Assembly (NCBI GenBank): GCA_016617855.1
Contig: JAECUM010092832.1
Coordinates: 248,001 to 312,000, forward strand
DNA from: Megalonaias nervosa
Taxonomy: Eukaryota > Mollusca > Bivalvia > Unionida > Unionidae
Length of the DNA stretch: 64,000 nt
Reading direction: 5' to 3'
This document shows positions 37,683 to 50,834 of this stretch, in pieces. The notes below the pieces were generated by a model that worked only from the letters and a program-made list of their open reading frames with translations, was not told the origin of the DNA and made no database searches. The translations under genes were made by a program, and so were the position numbers. How positions within the stretch are numbered: the first letter of the stretch is position 1; every line of letters starts with the position of its first letter.

Positions 37683-37685
<3 letters not shown>
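36920..37685 (-). pseudogene. Decayed LINE endonuclease (APE-type), 3' part of an interrupted copy
   Basis: Read on the minus strand, with stops and shifts, it shows typical LINE endonuclease segments: 'FLVGLIYRSPS' near 37600, 'EFIELLGLVQLVNEPARVT' near 37420, 'SNTLIDHIYTNVPDSVANI' near 37360 and 'IGLSEHYLFS' near 37290 (normally (G/S)LSDHxP). The catalytic His survives, but the DH pair is changed to EH. Its N-terminal part continues at 38606-38770, beyond a younger LINE fragment. Confidence 0.75.

Positions 37686-37686
<1 letters not shown>

Positions 37687-37724
<38 letters not shown>
37687..37724. repeat. (AT)19 microsatellite at the 3' end of a LINE fragment
   Basis: Pure AT dinucleotides directly after the LINE 3' end at 37726. 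It may be the element's own simple-repeat tail rather than an independent microsatellite. Confidence 0.95.
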
Positions 37725-37725
<1 letters not shown>

Positions 37726-37727
<2 letters not shown>

Positions 37728-38605
37728 ATAAGAATTCTTTATTTCAGACTACATAGTCCATACATCTAAATTAAAATACGGATATAAAGTAAAACATTGT
37801 AAACATAAAAGAACATATATATCATACGTACATGTATCAGATACATTTACAACAATTAACTGTGCCCTACATTGTTAAGAATGAAATTAAGTGGCACATT
37901 TAAAGAGTAATTTGTTCCATCTACTAATAATATGAGAATTTAAATGAATATCATAGTTCCAAAGTGATTTCAATATACAGTTCTCACTATTTGATAGTCT
38001 TGTTATCATTGAGAATACATACTTTCTCATTACTTCATCAAAACTGAATACATTATAATTTACAAACATGTTGGAGGCACTGTTCCAAATAGGAAGACCT
38101 AAAAGAAAACGAAGACTATTATTATAACCAATTACTAGTTTTCTTTTCATACATTCACTAAAGTTTGTCCACAGTGGAGCACAATACATAGTGCAGCAAT
38201 AAGATTTGAATAATCTAATTTTGATACCCAATGAACAATTCTTAAATTTGCGTAGAAGCATGTTTGTTCGAGTACACAAATATCGATAATGTCTCATCAT
38301 ATCTTCATTATCTGACTGATTGGATTTCAAAATATGACCCAAATACATATAACTGTCCACATACGTAAGAGCATTGCCGTTAAGATGTACAGGGGGAGGT
38401 GATGGTAATTTAAAAGAAGTTGGCTGAAAGACCATGCATACTGATTTTTGTGTATTATAGATGATATCATTCTCTAATGCGTATTGTTCACATATCTTCA
38501 ATAATTTCCCTAAACCTGTGATAGAAGGACTTACCAGTGATGTATCATCAGCAAAACTAAAATTGTTAAGAAACAACACCTTTGGTGGCAGACGTAACCC
38601 TATAT
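37726..38605 (-). mobile_element. 5'-truncated non-LTR retrotransposon (reverse transcriptase C-terminal part and 3' end)
   Basis: A 230-codon intact frame (38579-37887) starts just before the RT active-site box, FADDTSL at residues 9-15. It continues with 'DIIYNTQKSVCMVF', the palm/thumb signature 'YLGHIL' near residue 80, and the C-terminal helical region usual for CR1/L2-like elements. The 3' UTR holds AATAAA (minus strand, 37743-37738) and then an AT-repeat tail. The upstream RT fingers and the endonuclease are missing, so it cannot move. The open 230 codons imply a younger insertion than the surrounding LINE relic. Confidence 0.88.
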
Positions 38606-38770
38606 ATATATAACAAGCCTGCTGTCCCCTGTCCCTGCATAATGGTTTATTGAAAGCCTTGACAGTGAATTAGAGTACTTTTATGATTATCATTTAATTT
38701 GGTTTCAAAGAGTCCTAAAACATGTATATTGTTCTTCTCAAGGGACATTAACTTAATCTGGACCATTTTT
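38606..38770 (-). pseudogene. Decayed LINE endonuclease, 5' part of the interrupted copy
   Basis: On the minus strand it reads 'NNIHVLGLFETKLNDN' (the conserved E of the SET(K/R)L motif of APE endonucleases) and then, after a frameshift, 'FNKPLCRDRGQQ', which normally precedes the GGG(V)xxYV block. The sequence then meets the LINE fragment at a TATATA stretch, and the endonuclease resumes at 37685. Confidence 0.7.
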
Positions 38771-38789
38771 CCAACTACACACTGTAACA

Positions 38790-39165
38790 GTTTCCTTGCT
38801 GTACCTTGTACATTTAAGTAAGTTTCCCCACCACACCTTGTAATTTGAAGTAACGGTTTCCCCGCTACACATCGTACATTTATGTAAGTTTCCCCACTAT
38901 ACCCTATACATTTAAGTAAGTTTCCTAACTATAGCTTGTACATTCAAGTGACATTTTTCCCACCATGTACAATCCAGTGACATTTTTCCCACCATGTATA
39001 TTCTAGTGACATTTTTCCACTATGTACAGTCAAGTGACAATTTTCCAACCATGTACATTCAGGTGACATTTTTCTCACCCTGTACATTCAAGACACATTT
39101 TTCCCACCATGTACATTCAAGTGACATTTTTCCCACTACATCTTGTATATTTAGGTTACCTATGT
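38790..39165. repeat. Minisatellite with two related unit types
   Basis: The first half has units like 'tacatttaagtaagtttccc' plus 'cactatacc'; the second half has units like 'cattcaagtgacatttttcc' plus 'caccatgta'. Both halves share 'gtacatt(t/c)aagt', so one array probably evolved into two subtypes. Confidence 0.85.
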
Positions 39166-39311
39166 TAATTCTGTACCAATTTTATTCGATTTCATAGCAA
39201 CTATACATCATGCAAAGGGCACTCAGAGTGATAGTTTCCTAATTTCCATACTACATTTACCATCACTGCATTCAGTTTTCTGTCTGTCTGTCTGTCTCTC
39301 TATATATATAT

Positions 39312-39312
<1 letters not shown>

Positions 39313-39358
<46 letters not shown>
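39313..39358. repeat. (GA)n microsatellite
   Basis: GA repeats preceded by a short CTGT run and TATATA and followed by GACAGAGA variants. Confidence 0.95.
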
Positions 39359-39366
<8 letters not shown>

Positions 39367-40479
39367 CACAGAGAGAAAACCATGTTTCTGATTTCAAGGT
39401 CACTAGATAATAATTGTTAATTAAATTGATAAAATAAGAGAACACAGTGTTAATCAAATTGATAAAATAAGGGAACACAAAAATCCTTAAGTTGTGAGTA
39501 TAAATAAATCATTACAAATAGTCTAGCTTTTGTTATTGTTGATTTAGTTGATAAAATGAGTCTGCTATCTTATCTAAGCATAAAAATGAAACTTGATGAA
39601 GTTTCTAACTCCAATGAAAAAATAACCAGTATGATGCTATGAAACATGAAAGTTAAAATCATTGTGGATTAGTGAGTAATCCCTGACTAGAATATTGTTA
39701 TAGGTTTCTTAATATTTCATTTCATGGCCTTTGACCTAAACATCTTTCTCTGTCTCTCTTTCTTTCTTTTACTTAAAAATGTATTTCCAAATCCTTTTCT
39801 ACCTATCCATTTTTATGTCCATATCTATGTATGGCTTTGTTCTTCTAACTGTATATGCAGTCTCTTTCTTGTCCACCTATCTATCAACATGTATTATTTA
39901 CATATACTTTTTGATAACTTTAATTATTGGCAAATGGCTTAAGGTGCCAACAAAGATAAAAAGGAAACAAAAGTTAAAATAAATATGTGATTTCCTAATA
40001 ATATACCCCATCATTTATTTCATTTTTTTACTTCAGTTGGGATAACATGTTTGGTGCAAGCTCAAATTTTCCCAAGGGCAAGTTCATTCAAGTCTGCAAA
40101 GTTACATACAAAACCTGAATATCCCTAAGGGGAGTTCATCAGAGTATGCAAAGTCACATACAAAACTTAAATAAAATTGAACTTTTGCATTTACAGTGGT
40201 CTACATTGGGATTTATAGTAATTCTAATGTACAAATCACTGCCATTCTCCCCTTTCCCAGCTTCCAAGCATGTATAATTCACTCATTCAAAGAGTTTCTA
40301 TTTATGTCTAAAATTATGGTAACTGTAGCACACAAGCCCTTTTCCATGATGGCATACTTATGCCACATGACATGTCTCACCTGAGTAGTGACAATATTCT
40401 TCATTATAGTGTCTGAAAAAGGAGGCATGCTGATTAATATTCCTCGCAGTTGGGAGGTTCCTTCACTACTTAAATTTTC

Positions 40480-40990
40480 TCTCTGTGGTAATATGCATGC
40501 CTGTTGTTCATTATCAAACCTGTCCAAGATCTTGATATAATAAGTATATATTCCAAGTTTGATCAAAATCAGATAATATGGCATCCATAGTGGTAACAAG
40601 GTCAGCTAATCAGATGCAGTATTATAGTTTTAATATGCATGATTTCCATCATTATTGAACCCATACAATATCCTAATAAGATAAGCCCATATTTAACAAA
40701 TGATCAAAATTAATTACAAATATGACTTCCACAGAGGTAACAAGGTCAGTCAGATGCAAGAACACCTCGCTGATAAGATACATCTCATTTACTACTGAAC
40801 CCATTGACGATCTGGATGATATAAGCATATATTCCAAATCTAAGAAAAATCGATCATAAAAATGGCCTCCTGAGAGTTTACAAGGTCAGCCAATCATTAA
40901 TATGCAAGGGTAATGCTTATTTTGCTGTTATTCCAATTCTGATTAAAATTAGATTAGAAATATGGACTCCAGAGTGGAAACAGCAATATC
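40480..40990. repeat. Diverged tandem array, family T6, second locus
   Basis: Units with 'ccaagtttgatcaaaatcag', 'gtaacaaggtcagctaatca', 'atgcag' and 'gatcttgatataataag', as in 36110-36800. Confidence 0.65.
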
Positions 40991-41059
40991 TGATTGACAG
41001 AAAATAGACAACATATGACTAAGACAGGACCATACCATAAGTTCACTTGACGTTATTGC

Positions 41060-41880
41060 CAGGTGAGCTAAGAAATGTGGAACTTTTCTTAAGTAGTGTG
41101 AGTAAAATGATTGGTCAAGAAGCATATCTATTGATTATGTTTTCACAAAAATCCACAAAACTTGCAAGAGTAGCTGCACTCAAAAAATTATGTCATACAT
41201 GACATCCAGTTACAAGTCAATCACTTACGCACAAAGAAGCATAAAGATTTGTCAACATGTGTATCTTTAGGAGATGACCACAATGTGCCACATTTCACAG
41301 CAATCCACACAAAAAAATCCTTGATAAGTGTGTTCACATAATTGTCTTACACAGCATTGGGCTGCATGATACAGTCAAATAACTCCAACAGCAACTGTGA
41401 GCATAAAGTCATTTACCAATATGTGCATCTTCAAATAATGTCAATACAGTGTAAAAAGTTTTATGGTGATCCAGTGAAAACTCTGAGACCACCTGTATTC
41501 ACAAAATTCTGTCATACACTACATAAGGTTCCAAGTTACAAATGACAGCAATACAGTGACTCATAAAAATTGCAGGAACAGTGATTTGATGAGATGTATA
41601 TATTCAGATGACCATGATACCATAATATCTAGTACCAAATTTCATGCAAAAACTATGTGGCTAGTTGTGTAAATGAGATCATGTCATACACTTCATGAAG
41701 TTACATAACAAGGGGAATAACTCCAACAATAATGACATGAGCAAAATGATTTGCTAATGTGCTATGACAACTATAGATGACTAAGTTTCATGGCAATCCA
41801 TCCAAAACTGCAGGACTAGTTGGACTAATGAGATTGTATGAACAGATGGAAGGACTGCAGGACAGATACAGACATTATTA
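41060..41880. repeat. Diverged tandem array (about 180-190 bp unit), family T7
   Basis: Four or five units share 'gtcatacactacataaggtt', 'acaagt', 'aactccaacagcaactgtga', 'gcataaagtcatt' and 'ttcacagcaatccacacaaa'. It is non-coding. Confidence 0.7.
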
Positions 41881-42200
41881 CCATGCCTCTATCATGGGTG
41901 GGGGCATAAAAAATTACAGCATCTCGACACTATAAAAACTGGTGCTTGAAATATGGTACATGTTCTAAACTCATAGTAAAAATTTAAAAAAACAAAACAA
42001 TGACCTGTTGCAAATACATGTAGTGTAGTGGTTCCATGATTAAAAAAAAATAAACAGATTTATATTCATTTATTATTGCAATTGTTCAGGTATACATGAT
42101 ATACATCTACTTAGAGAACAAATGAAAAGACACCCACATATCAGAATGAAGTTATAGGAAAGAATATCACAGAAATAATGGTGGTCTGCTGAAAATGAAA

Positions 42201-42204
<4 letters not shown>

Positions 42205-42260
<56 letters not shown>

Positions 42261-42278
42261 TATATAGATATATATATC
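42205..42278. repeat. (TA)n microsatellite
   Basis: A run of about 70 bases, broken only by single G substitutions. Confidence 0.95.
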
Positions 42279-42479
42279 AGAGATCCTAATATGGCTGAAT
42301 TTGCCTTGCCAGACATGACCAACCATTTTGCTAACTTTTTGAACATTGGCCATAACATGCCCATAATTATACCATGCAAATGTTTGGTCACTATGTTTCC
42401 TGAACAGTTTAACTGTCTGTAACCTTGAAGTACAAGAGAGTTGTGAAAGTTTATCTCCTGGAATTATCAAAACCCAATA

Positions 42480-45400
42480 ACTGAGCGACTGCTCCTGTAC
42501 TATAGATATTGTATCAGTTCCTCATACCATGTCATTTTTATAACTATACAGGTGATACCCAATTTACAACACAGGCACATTCATAAGATTACTGAATAAA
42601 TCAAAACTTGGCATAAACAGAAAGTAATTTTTCCCATAGGATACTTTCTAAATGAGGGACGTTACTAGGCAAATTATACCTCTAAGTCTTCAAGTAATGA
42701 TTATTTATGCATAATTTTCTCGATGAACCATGAGATGCACACACATGAACTTATGTGAGCTTCATGTGAGTAACTGCATATGGTACCAGAGATAGTGTAA
42801 AAACAAGCAAAGTGGCACAAATTGAATGTTATTTCTTCATTATAAATGGCATTAAAATTAAGGTGCATAAATTGAATTGGCATACAGCGAGTGTGGTAGT
42901 GTAGCACATGTCAGATCTTTAGAAAAAAAATATATGTAGTTCAGACCATAATTAAAAAGAAAAATTTACCACAACAATTATTGACTTTTAATATCATCCT
43001 TCAAAACTTGATTGAAGTCATAATAAAATAAAACTGTTTTGGCAGACTTGACCCGCAATACCTGTTAATTAAGTGTGTTATGCATTTTTAAGGTACAGTA
43101 ATATGTCTATTTGTTGTCAATTAATAATTAACTTTTAAAGCAGGAGATTGGCACAACACAATCTTTTGGGTTCAAATTCCAGAGTATAGTTTTCTAAAAG
43201 GAAAATGTTTATGAGTAAACAGTTTGCAAAACATCTAGTGCAGCATGAATTACTAAAATAGAAGCAACAGTAAATAAGGAAATGAAAATGGCATGTTTTC
43301 TAATGCATTTAATAATTATATAATATTTTATCTCTTTTTTCTTAAAACTCTATATCTCAACTGAGTTTTTATATTAGATTGTACAAATATCTGGCTGCCA
43401 CATTAATTTTCAAGAAAAAATGTCCAGCAAGAGCCATTGGAATTTCAGGATCCCTGATATGGTCAGAAAAATGACCCAACTGTTCTAAAGTTTAGTAAAT
43501 GGAGAAATCAGTTCTTTCATATTAAATGTAATTAGTCTTTTTCACCAAATTGAGTAAAAAAATATTTTTGTACAGTTTTTAGGGAAATATATACAAGTAT
43601 GAAAATTCTTTGTTCATTTGGCAAATGTTTTCAAATCCTGGTACATGATATACAAAAATAAGATCTACAAGAATAAATGGTGAGCAAATGTAGTGTATTA
43701 AACAATCTTTGAAAGTGAAAGAAAAATCTAGTAAAACTGTAGAAACAGTGCGGGAAAATAATGAGAAAAATTGTAATATTTTACACTTATAATTCAATAA
43801 ATACATAGCAACATTTTGAAACCATAAAAGAATCAATATAATTTATATCAATATATAATAAAACATGAAATATCCAGACCCAACAGTGGATGCGGATTTT
43901 GTCCAGATAACCAGTCATATCTAGATCATTGAATTTAGGTCAAAAAGTAAACAGTGAAGAAGTCTCCATGAGCTCTGATATAGGTAAACTCAGCTGACAT
44001 GGATTCTATTCACACCTGGGCTGGTAGGTGATTAACCTGTATTACCCATTAACTCACTATCATCATTCATTCACAGCTAATAATGTCGGCTTGGACTACA
44101 GAATGTACTTGATAATACTGATACAAGTCTTTAATCCTGCTTGATTAACTTGGGGCTTCTGTAGGAGAAATTAAATATTGTCTGAGTGGCACTTACCAAC
44201 AATCGGGTAAAAGTAAGATTTCTCTCTCTCTCTCTTATCATAATACTTTTTACTTTAAATGACAATTCAAAATGCAATTGTAGTTATAAATGAGTGAGAT
44301 CATATTCAATTGAGTCTCTTTTAAATTTCTGTTACTCTGCTGAGTTTGTGTCATGACAGGGAAATTTGTTTTATTTATAGTTATATTTATTTACATGTTA
44401 ATTGTTGAAAGTAAAAATATTTGGTGGGATATAGTAGAAGTAAATAATCTGGATGATTTGCATCCAGATAATCAACGTCTTACTGTATCAATAAATTAAG
44501 GATCTAAATTCTACTTTAACTTTTCTAACTTAGTTTACCTGAGACTAACATACATTGTGACAGAAACTCTCAAACTATCGTACCGAATATCACCCATTCC
44601 CATGAACTATCTCAACAAATATCACCCATTATTACATGCTCATTTTTTTCTCCAAAATTTTTTAGCCAGATTTGTGTAGTATTTTTCTATTTTGCACAGC
44701 TTCATACTGCCTAAAAATAGTAAAGTGTACAGTATTAAAAACAACTCTGTAAACAAACTGAGTATACTCATGTCGGCAGTGCTTTAGCTTTTGGTTGATT
44801 AGATTTGTTTGTGAATGAACTAAACAAGCTGTTTTGACCATTTGAAAGTAGAGATGATAAAGTTAATAATGTGGATGAGTTCACTGAGTCACAAACAAAT
44901 CCTTCAAACAAGCAATGGAAAGAACGTGCTATTTGCAATCTCAAGAATAACTGTGAAATATGCAGTAATTGAAAATACTATTCTGAGCATTTGAACAGTG
45001 ACCAGTAGAACCAAAAAATATATTTCCTTTTTCTGGCAGGGTGTCTTTCTTTTTCTTTGGGGAATGATTTCAGGAAAAAATGTTAAATCTTAATTTAAAA
45101 TAGAAAAGGCACAAAGTATAAACTGCTTTCCAAAAGAACATTGTTACTCAACCTGTTATATTGGTAAGCACAACCAGGTTTTAGCCTGAAGGCAAATTTA
45201 TACCTTCTGTGCATTTGATCATCCTGTTCAACCACCTACTGGCCACTTCGTTTAGCTATCCCAAGTAAACAGAAGAGTCCCTGATTCAGAAGAGTCCCTG
45301 ATTCAGTTCTCTGACTTTCCAGTACTGCTCCTGGGTTTATTTATTATCTTAACTCTTCAGAGATTTAAAAAATAAAACAAAAATCCAAATTTTCTTACCA

Positions 45401-46140
45401 ACATTCTTCTAAATTGGCTCATACAAAAAATTTTCTACAAAATATTTCTTCTGAAACTACAAGAGTATGTGAGATTTGAGCAACGATTAATAATTTCATC
45501 TGAAGCCATTTATATCAAATCCCATTTGCAACATCAATTTACAATTTCCCCAATCCAGGCTAAAGCAAATACATTGATATGTGGCAATGAAAATATATTT
45601 CAAGTATATTTATGCATTTATATAATATTATAATGAACACCATCATCTTAAATAACAAATAATGCCAACTAAAAACCAAACAAAATCTCATTGCAGATAT
45701 TTATTCAAGGTTTCTGAATGAATTTACACATATTTCACAAATACATGTAAGAGTTTTATACAAATCAGTTTCTGTTACACTTTGAGGGTCTGCACCAGTT
45801 GCCACACAAAACCAGCATAATCAACACTTATTCTAAGTTCTGTACAGAAGTTCTGTAAGCTGAGATATAAAATATTCATTACCGATAGTGTTAACATCAC
45901 TGTGCTATTTAAAATAATACTGCAAAGAGTTATTAAATGTCATGATTGTGCAGTAAATGATTCCATATGGTATCTGGTACAAACCATCTACATGTAACAT
46001 TACTTACATACTTCAATACTTTCTTCCTCAAAATTTGCCTTTTGGCTCAAATTCTTGACTTGGGTTTTGGCAAAGTACTACTGAATTCAGTAATTCATTG
46101 TTTATCACAGCAGAAAAATATGTCAGTACAAACAGTTATA
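42480..46140. other. Non-coding stretch downstream of RhoGAP gene
   Basis: No protein-like exon found. A local direct duplication 'gaagagtccctgattca' lies at 45272-45306. Confidence 0.45.
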
Positions 46141-46144
46141 TCTT

Positions 46145-46215
46145 ACTGTATATACTCACTTATATGAGGAGTCCAACCGCAAACTGCACAGACCCAGATC
46201 TACTTTATGATCAAT
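46145..46215. mobile_element. Truncated MITE-like element, family M1
   Basis: Starts 'tatatactcacttatatgag', then 'agtccaaccgcaaactgcac' and 'acccagatctac', matching the left end of 17890-18090. The right half is missing. Confidence 0.55.
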
Positions 46216-46905
46216 AAATCTGGCGACTGAGGATTTGGTTTTTCAAGACAGGTGATCTCTCATTGCAGCGGTCTTTCAAGACAAATTTTACTACACCAAT
46301 TAATGCCTGAGAAGGCACATTTCAATAATACAGTCTTTTTTCATGCATATTAATTATCCAAGATCACTTGCAATATATAATACAAGGAAAAATTTGTATA
46401 CTTTTCTGTATACTAACATATTTTGTTATTCAACACATACAGATGAAACATACATTCATATTTTTTTTTTTAAAAACATATTTTTCTGAGAATCTACATT
46501 ATATGTTCATTATTAATACAAGATTTTAATTTACAAATCACAAAAAATATTGCATATTATATTAATATATCAACATCCAAACATAACATTCAGATTTACT
46601 GTTTATGAATTTAATTAAGACATCTGATCCTTGTCAGTAATTGCTCATACAAATTAAATTTGACATCACATTAAAAGATAATGCTGAATCGACCTATTGA
46701 TAACTGTATATTGTACTGTACAGGTGTTTGGCATAAGTCACTTCATATAAGATATACAAGTCTTGGGAGCAAACTGAAATAAAGAAAATTTGGCAAAGTG
46801 TGGTCCCTTCATATTATCTGGCAAAAGAAATTAATAAGTTGTGACTGTTTTTACAAGTGCATTTTTTTTTTCAAAGCATAATACAGGAGGTAATTTAAGG
46901 TGATA

Positions 46906-47040
46906 ACAGTAGCGTGTGGCAAGTTTAACATTAGTGTGTGACAAGTTAAACAACTGCATGACAAGTTTAACTATAGTGACATGTTTAACAACAATGTGTG
47001 ACAAGTTTAACAACAGTGTATGACAAATTTAACAATAGTT
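46906..47040. repeat. Minisatellite, about 22-bp unit, six copies
   Basis: Units of the form 'gtgtgacaagtttaacaaca' with small indels. Confidence 0.85.
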
Positions 47041-47359
47041 TCTCTCTCTGTTTTTGAGAGAAAAAATAACATCAATCCAGGAACATAACCTTAAAATCAA
47101 ACAATAAATTCAGAAAATATTTTAATGATGGTATGAAAATGTACTAAGTTTTCTCTATCACAAAAAACTTGTGCTTGACTTGTTAAAGTAATACAAAAGC
47201 ATGCTTGTTGTAAAAACATACAAATATGTTTAATTAGATCTCAGACATATCTGAAGATGAGATTAGATTTAGTACTGACCAAGAGTGATCCATATCTGAT
47301 GGCATGGAGAGAAATGGGGGTGGAAATGATCACCTTCTCTCTTTTGTCTTGACTGATTC

Positions 47360-48250
47360 TTGAGAAACCAATTTTTCCTGGTAAAATGTTTCTTTTGAGA
47401 ATACTTACCCAATCATAATACCATAGGAGAACTACTACTACCTCGCAAATCCAGCCCTCCCAGATACTACTATTAGCTAAAGGGAGCTAAAAGTTGTCTG
47501 CCAACCTATGTGGCGGTCGGACAGAGTGATCTCCCCTTATGTATAAGCCTTTTTGGCAAAGTCTAAGAATATGTCAGTTACTAATTGAACGGAAGGCACG
47601 CTCTCTATGGATATAACTGCGGGCAGGCCAGGAGGGTTTATGTGTATTATGATTGGGTAAGTATTCACAAAGAAACATTTTATTAGGAAAAATTGGTTTC
47701 TTTTTCAAATACGTTACCCAATAATAATACCTTCGGAGAATAGGTAAGAGGTGGAGGGAGGTACATCCCCTTACCCTGGAGATAGCATCTCCAGTCTCCT
47801 AAGGTATTTGAGACAGGTTCTTGGTAACCTGACTGGAAGGGAATCCATCTGTCGGGGCGTGGATTTAAAAGGGAAAAATCCTCCCTGCAAATCCAACAGA
47901 AAGTCATGAAGCAGTGTCTTAAGAAGCTGTCGATCGATCTGGAAGGGTGACCTATAGAGCTGCTGATATAGGTCTTACCAGATCCAATTGGGCCTTTTGG
48001 GATGACAAATATCAGAAATAACAGCTAGAGAATGTGGACTCCGATCTCCATCCCACAGCCTGAATGATGTCAGCGAACAGTTCTGGTCTGATACTAGGTT
48101 GGTAGCACTTGCTTGAACCACATGAGCTGAAGTGCATAATAAGTTCATTGAGCTAGGGTTATTTCCCTATATACTGAGTGAATAACCCACCTACTCCAGG
48201 ACATGGTAGTCTGTTCTGATAGATCCTCCTATCCTTTTACTGGGGCTTTG
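47360..48250. mobile_element. Dispersed repeat with long inverted arms, family R3, copy 1
   Basis: An arm of about 60 bp at 47362-47422 (starting 'gagaaaccaatttttcc', ending 'acttacccaatcataatacc') is repeated inverted at 47644-47703. A further direct partial copy of the arm follows at 47700-47735 ('aaatacgttacccaataata'). Sequence downstream of the arms, including 'ggaggtacatcc' and 'accagatcca', matches the locus at 62765-64000. No open frame spans it. Confidence 0.7.
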
Positions 48251-48329
48251 GAACACTAATGGGCTAACAAAGCAAATTATCCAAATACAATATTCAGATT
48301 ACCAAATAAAATATGGGCAAGAAAACTTC

Positions 48330-48960
48330 TTTTTAAACTATGATGAGTTTGTGATGAATCTAATTTTTCTAACACAGCAAAGTCTAATATAAACAAGAAA
48401 GCTTACACTTGCAAGTTGAGCCCATGACAAAACAATTCCAAGAATTCCTATTGAACTTGACCCCAAGGTCAAAAAGTTGTGCAAGCATACTACAGAATAA
48501 ATCATCCTAGCTTCATAATGATTCATCTTGATCATCGAAAACAATACATCAAGGGGTTTATGAAACAGAAGCAAAAATGAAAACCAAAATCTCAATGAAT
48601 ATTTTCATGAATGTAACCTTGACCCCTAGGTCAAAGCGGCAAGCAAGCATGTCACTGAAACAAGTGTCTTAATTTCACGATGATTTATTCCAAGTACGAA
48701 GAAAATCAATAAAGGAGATCAGGAAATACAAGCAAACGAAAACAACCTCAATAAAAAAGTTAAATGCAAATTTCTATGACTAGGACCATATACTGTCTTA
48801 AGTTTTATAATGATTCAATCTAAGTATGATGAGAATCTATCAAGGGGTTCTGTAAGTATATGTAAATGAAAAACTTGAACAAAACCTTAAACTATTGACA
48901 ACGACAATGATGCCAGTGGAAAAGTGACCATTGTGTCTCACTTCCCTATAATGCGGGTTT
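48330..48960. repeat. Diverged tandem array, family T5, second locus
   Basis: Units contain 'cttcataatgattcatcttg', 'aaaatcaataaaggagatca', 'gaccttgaccccaaggtca' and 'gcaagcatactacagaata'. These match 33240-33960. Confidence 0.7.
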
Positions 48961-49420
48961 TTCTTGTACAAACCATTATTACGTCCTACATATACCGGTA
49001 CGCTGCTTCAGCCATGTTAAAATTACTATTTCCCATTCACATAGTAATTCAACCTTACTGCAGTCAACCACGTACTCGAATCTAAGAGGCTCAAGAATGC
49101 AATAATAAAACATCTACTTTGCACTCCTACTGAACCCAGTACAATTCCTCAAGCTGACATGTACTGAGTAGGTGAATAAACATGACGACTACTTTTACTT
49201 TTTACATGTATTTATGTTTTCTGAACCTAAATGACAGATTTCATATATTTAGTTTGACTTTTAAAATGAACTGTTTCAACAGAATTAAAGCAAAAAAGAC
49301 AACCCCAAGATGTTTCATAATGGTACAAGTTTTTTCTTCGTTTAACTATGAACACAGTCTCTATAGAAACTAAAGTCACTTCAGTTATGTTTTTGCTGTG
49401 AATGAGCCATGCTCTGAGAC

Positions 49421-50834
49421 TCAATTATCCACACTTGTACTAAGCTGTAGTTCTCCAAAACGCATTTGATATCTATGAAGTTGATTCTGTAGAGTTATTA
49501 TTTTCTCCACTGCTTCTGCCTTAGCATTCTTTTCCTCATGAAGTTTACGGAGCAAGTCATCCATCATTTGTTTATGGTGATTAATCTGAGTGTCATAGTA
49601 CTTAATAGCTTCCTCATATGTAGACTTAGTCTTCACCAGATCATCTTGTAATTTCTTAATACTTGCATCACTTTTAGATTTAGATTTGGAAACATCAGCT
49701 AATTTGTTCTTAATAAACTGCAGTTCAGATGTTAGCAGTCTAACTTGCTCTTTTAATTCACTGACTGTATCAAAATCACTTTCTGCAGATGGTAAACTAC
49801 CATTAAAAACTTTTTTTTCTGACTGCATACTTTCTGGTACTGTTTCATTTCTTTCTTCAGCACTATATGAAACAGAACCAGTTTCTGGCTTGCCTTGTGT
49901 TTCTGCATGTTCTTCATTAGAAGGAGAGTCAAGCTCACGCATTGTTGGAGAATTAGCTGTGTCTGCCTCATTAGTTGAACCTCTAGTCCTTTCTGCAGGT
50001 TTCAGCTGCTTGATAATTACATTGCCAATTTGCCCTTCTATTTTTTCCACTTGAAATGCATGGCAAATCCTTCTCCTACTTTTTCTTTCAGGTGGTATAG
50101 GTTTGCCATTCCTTCTGGACTCGTAAAATGTTTCAGAAAATGCTGGACCAGAGTAAGCGTCATTTTCAGGACCTGAACTCTCAGGGGGGGACTTTCTGAA
50201 GATGTCCTCAAGTTCGATCTGAGACTTTGAGAGAACCTCAGGTTTTAGAAGCGATCCATTTTCTTGGGGTAAATCTGGTCCAGTGTCAATGTCAAGACTT
50301 AGCAGGTCATCAACAGCTACAATCTCATTGTCAAACTCAAAAGTGAAAATATGATCACAGTAATTGATAAACATGAACATCAGTTGCTGATTAAGGTCTG
50401 CCATTGTCAACATGAACAACTCTGGACTGTCTTCCATGTTAGGGTGTCGGGCAACATTTGGGCCAAATACTGTGGCTAAATTTGTAGCATCCATCTTGTT
50501 AACTGAGCTTTTTTCTGCTACTTGAAAGAGAAATTGACAGAGACATTTCAACATATTGTAATTGTCTGCAGGGACCTCTTTCATAAGTTGCTGAACTTGT
50601 TGAACTTCTTCATCTTTTTCAGGCTGCTCCTTCTTGCTCTGAAAGCGCATGGCACAGTTCATCAGCTGCTGGTAAAGGTTGCCTGGAATAAGGGGCTCAG
50701 GAAGCTCACGTATGTACTGTTTTAAAAGGGAGGCAACTGTGTGAATATCAATGCTTGCTTCATCAAATATTACTTTCTCACCTTGGTCAAACCTGTCCTT
50801 CATTTCACGAATCAGCACAGTTCGACCAGGTAAT
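49421..50834 (-). CDS. RhoGAP terminal coding exon
   Basis: The acceptor ttaattttcag ends at 50835; the open frame continues into the intron and should not be used to set a start. The exon holds most of the GAP domain (to about 50330), the linker with 'PPERKSRRR' (basic, possible regulatory site), and the coiled coil. It ends VDN-TGA at 49423-49421. This long single terminal exon has no frame break. Confidence 0.95.
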
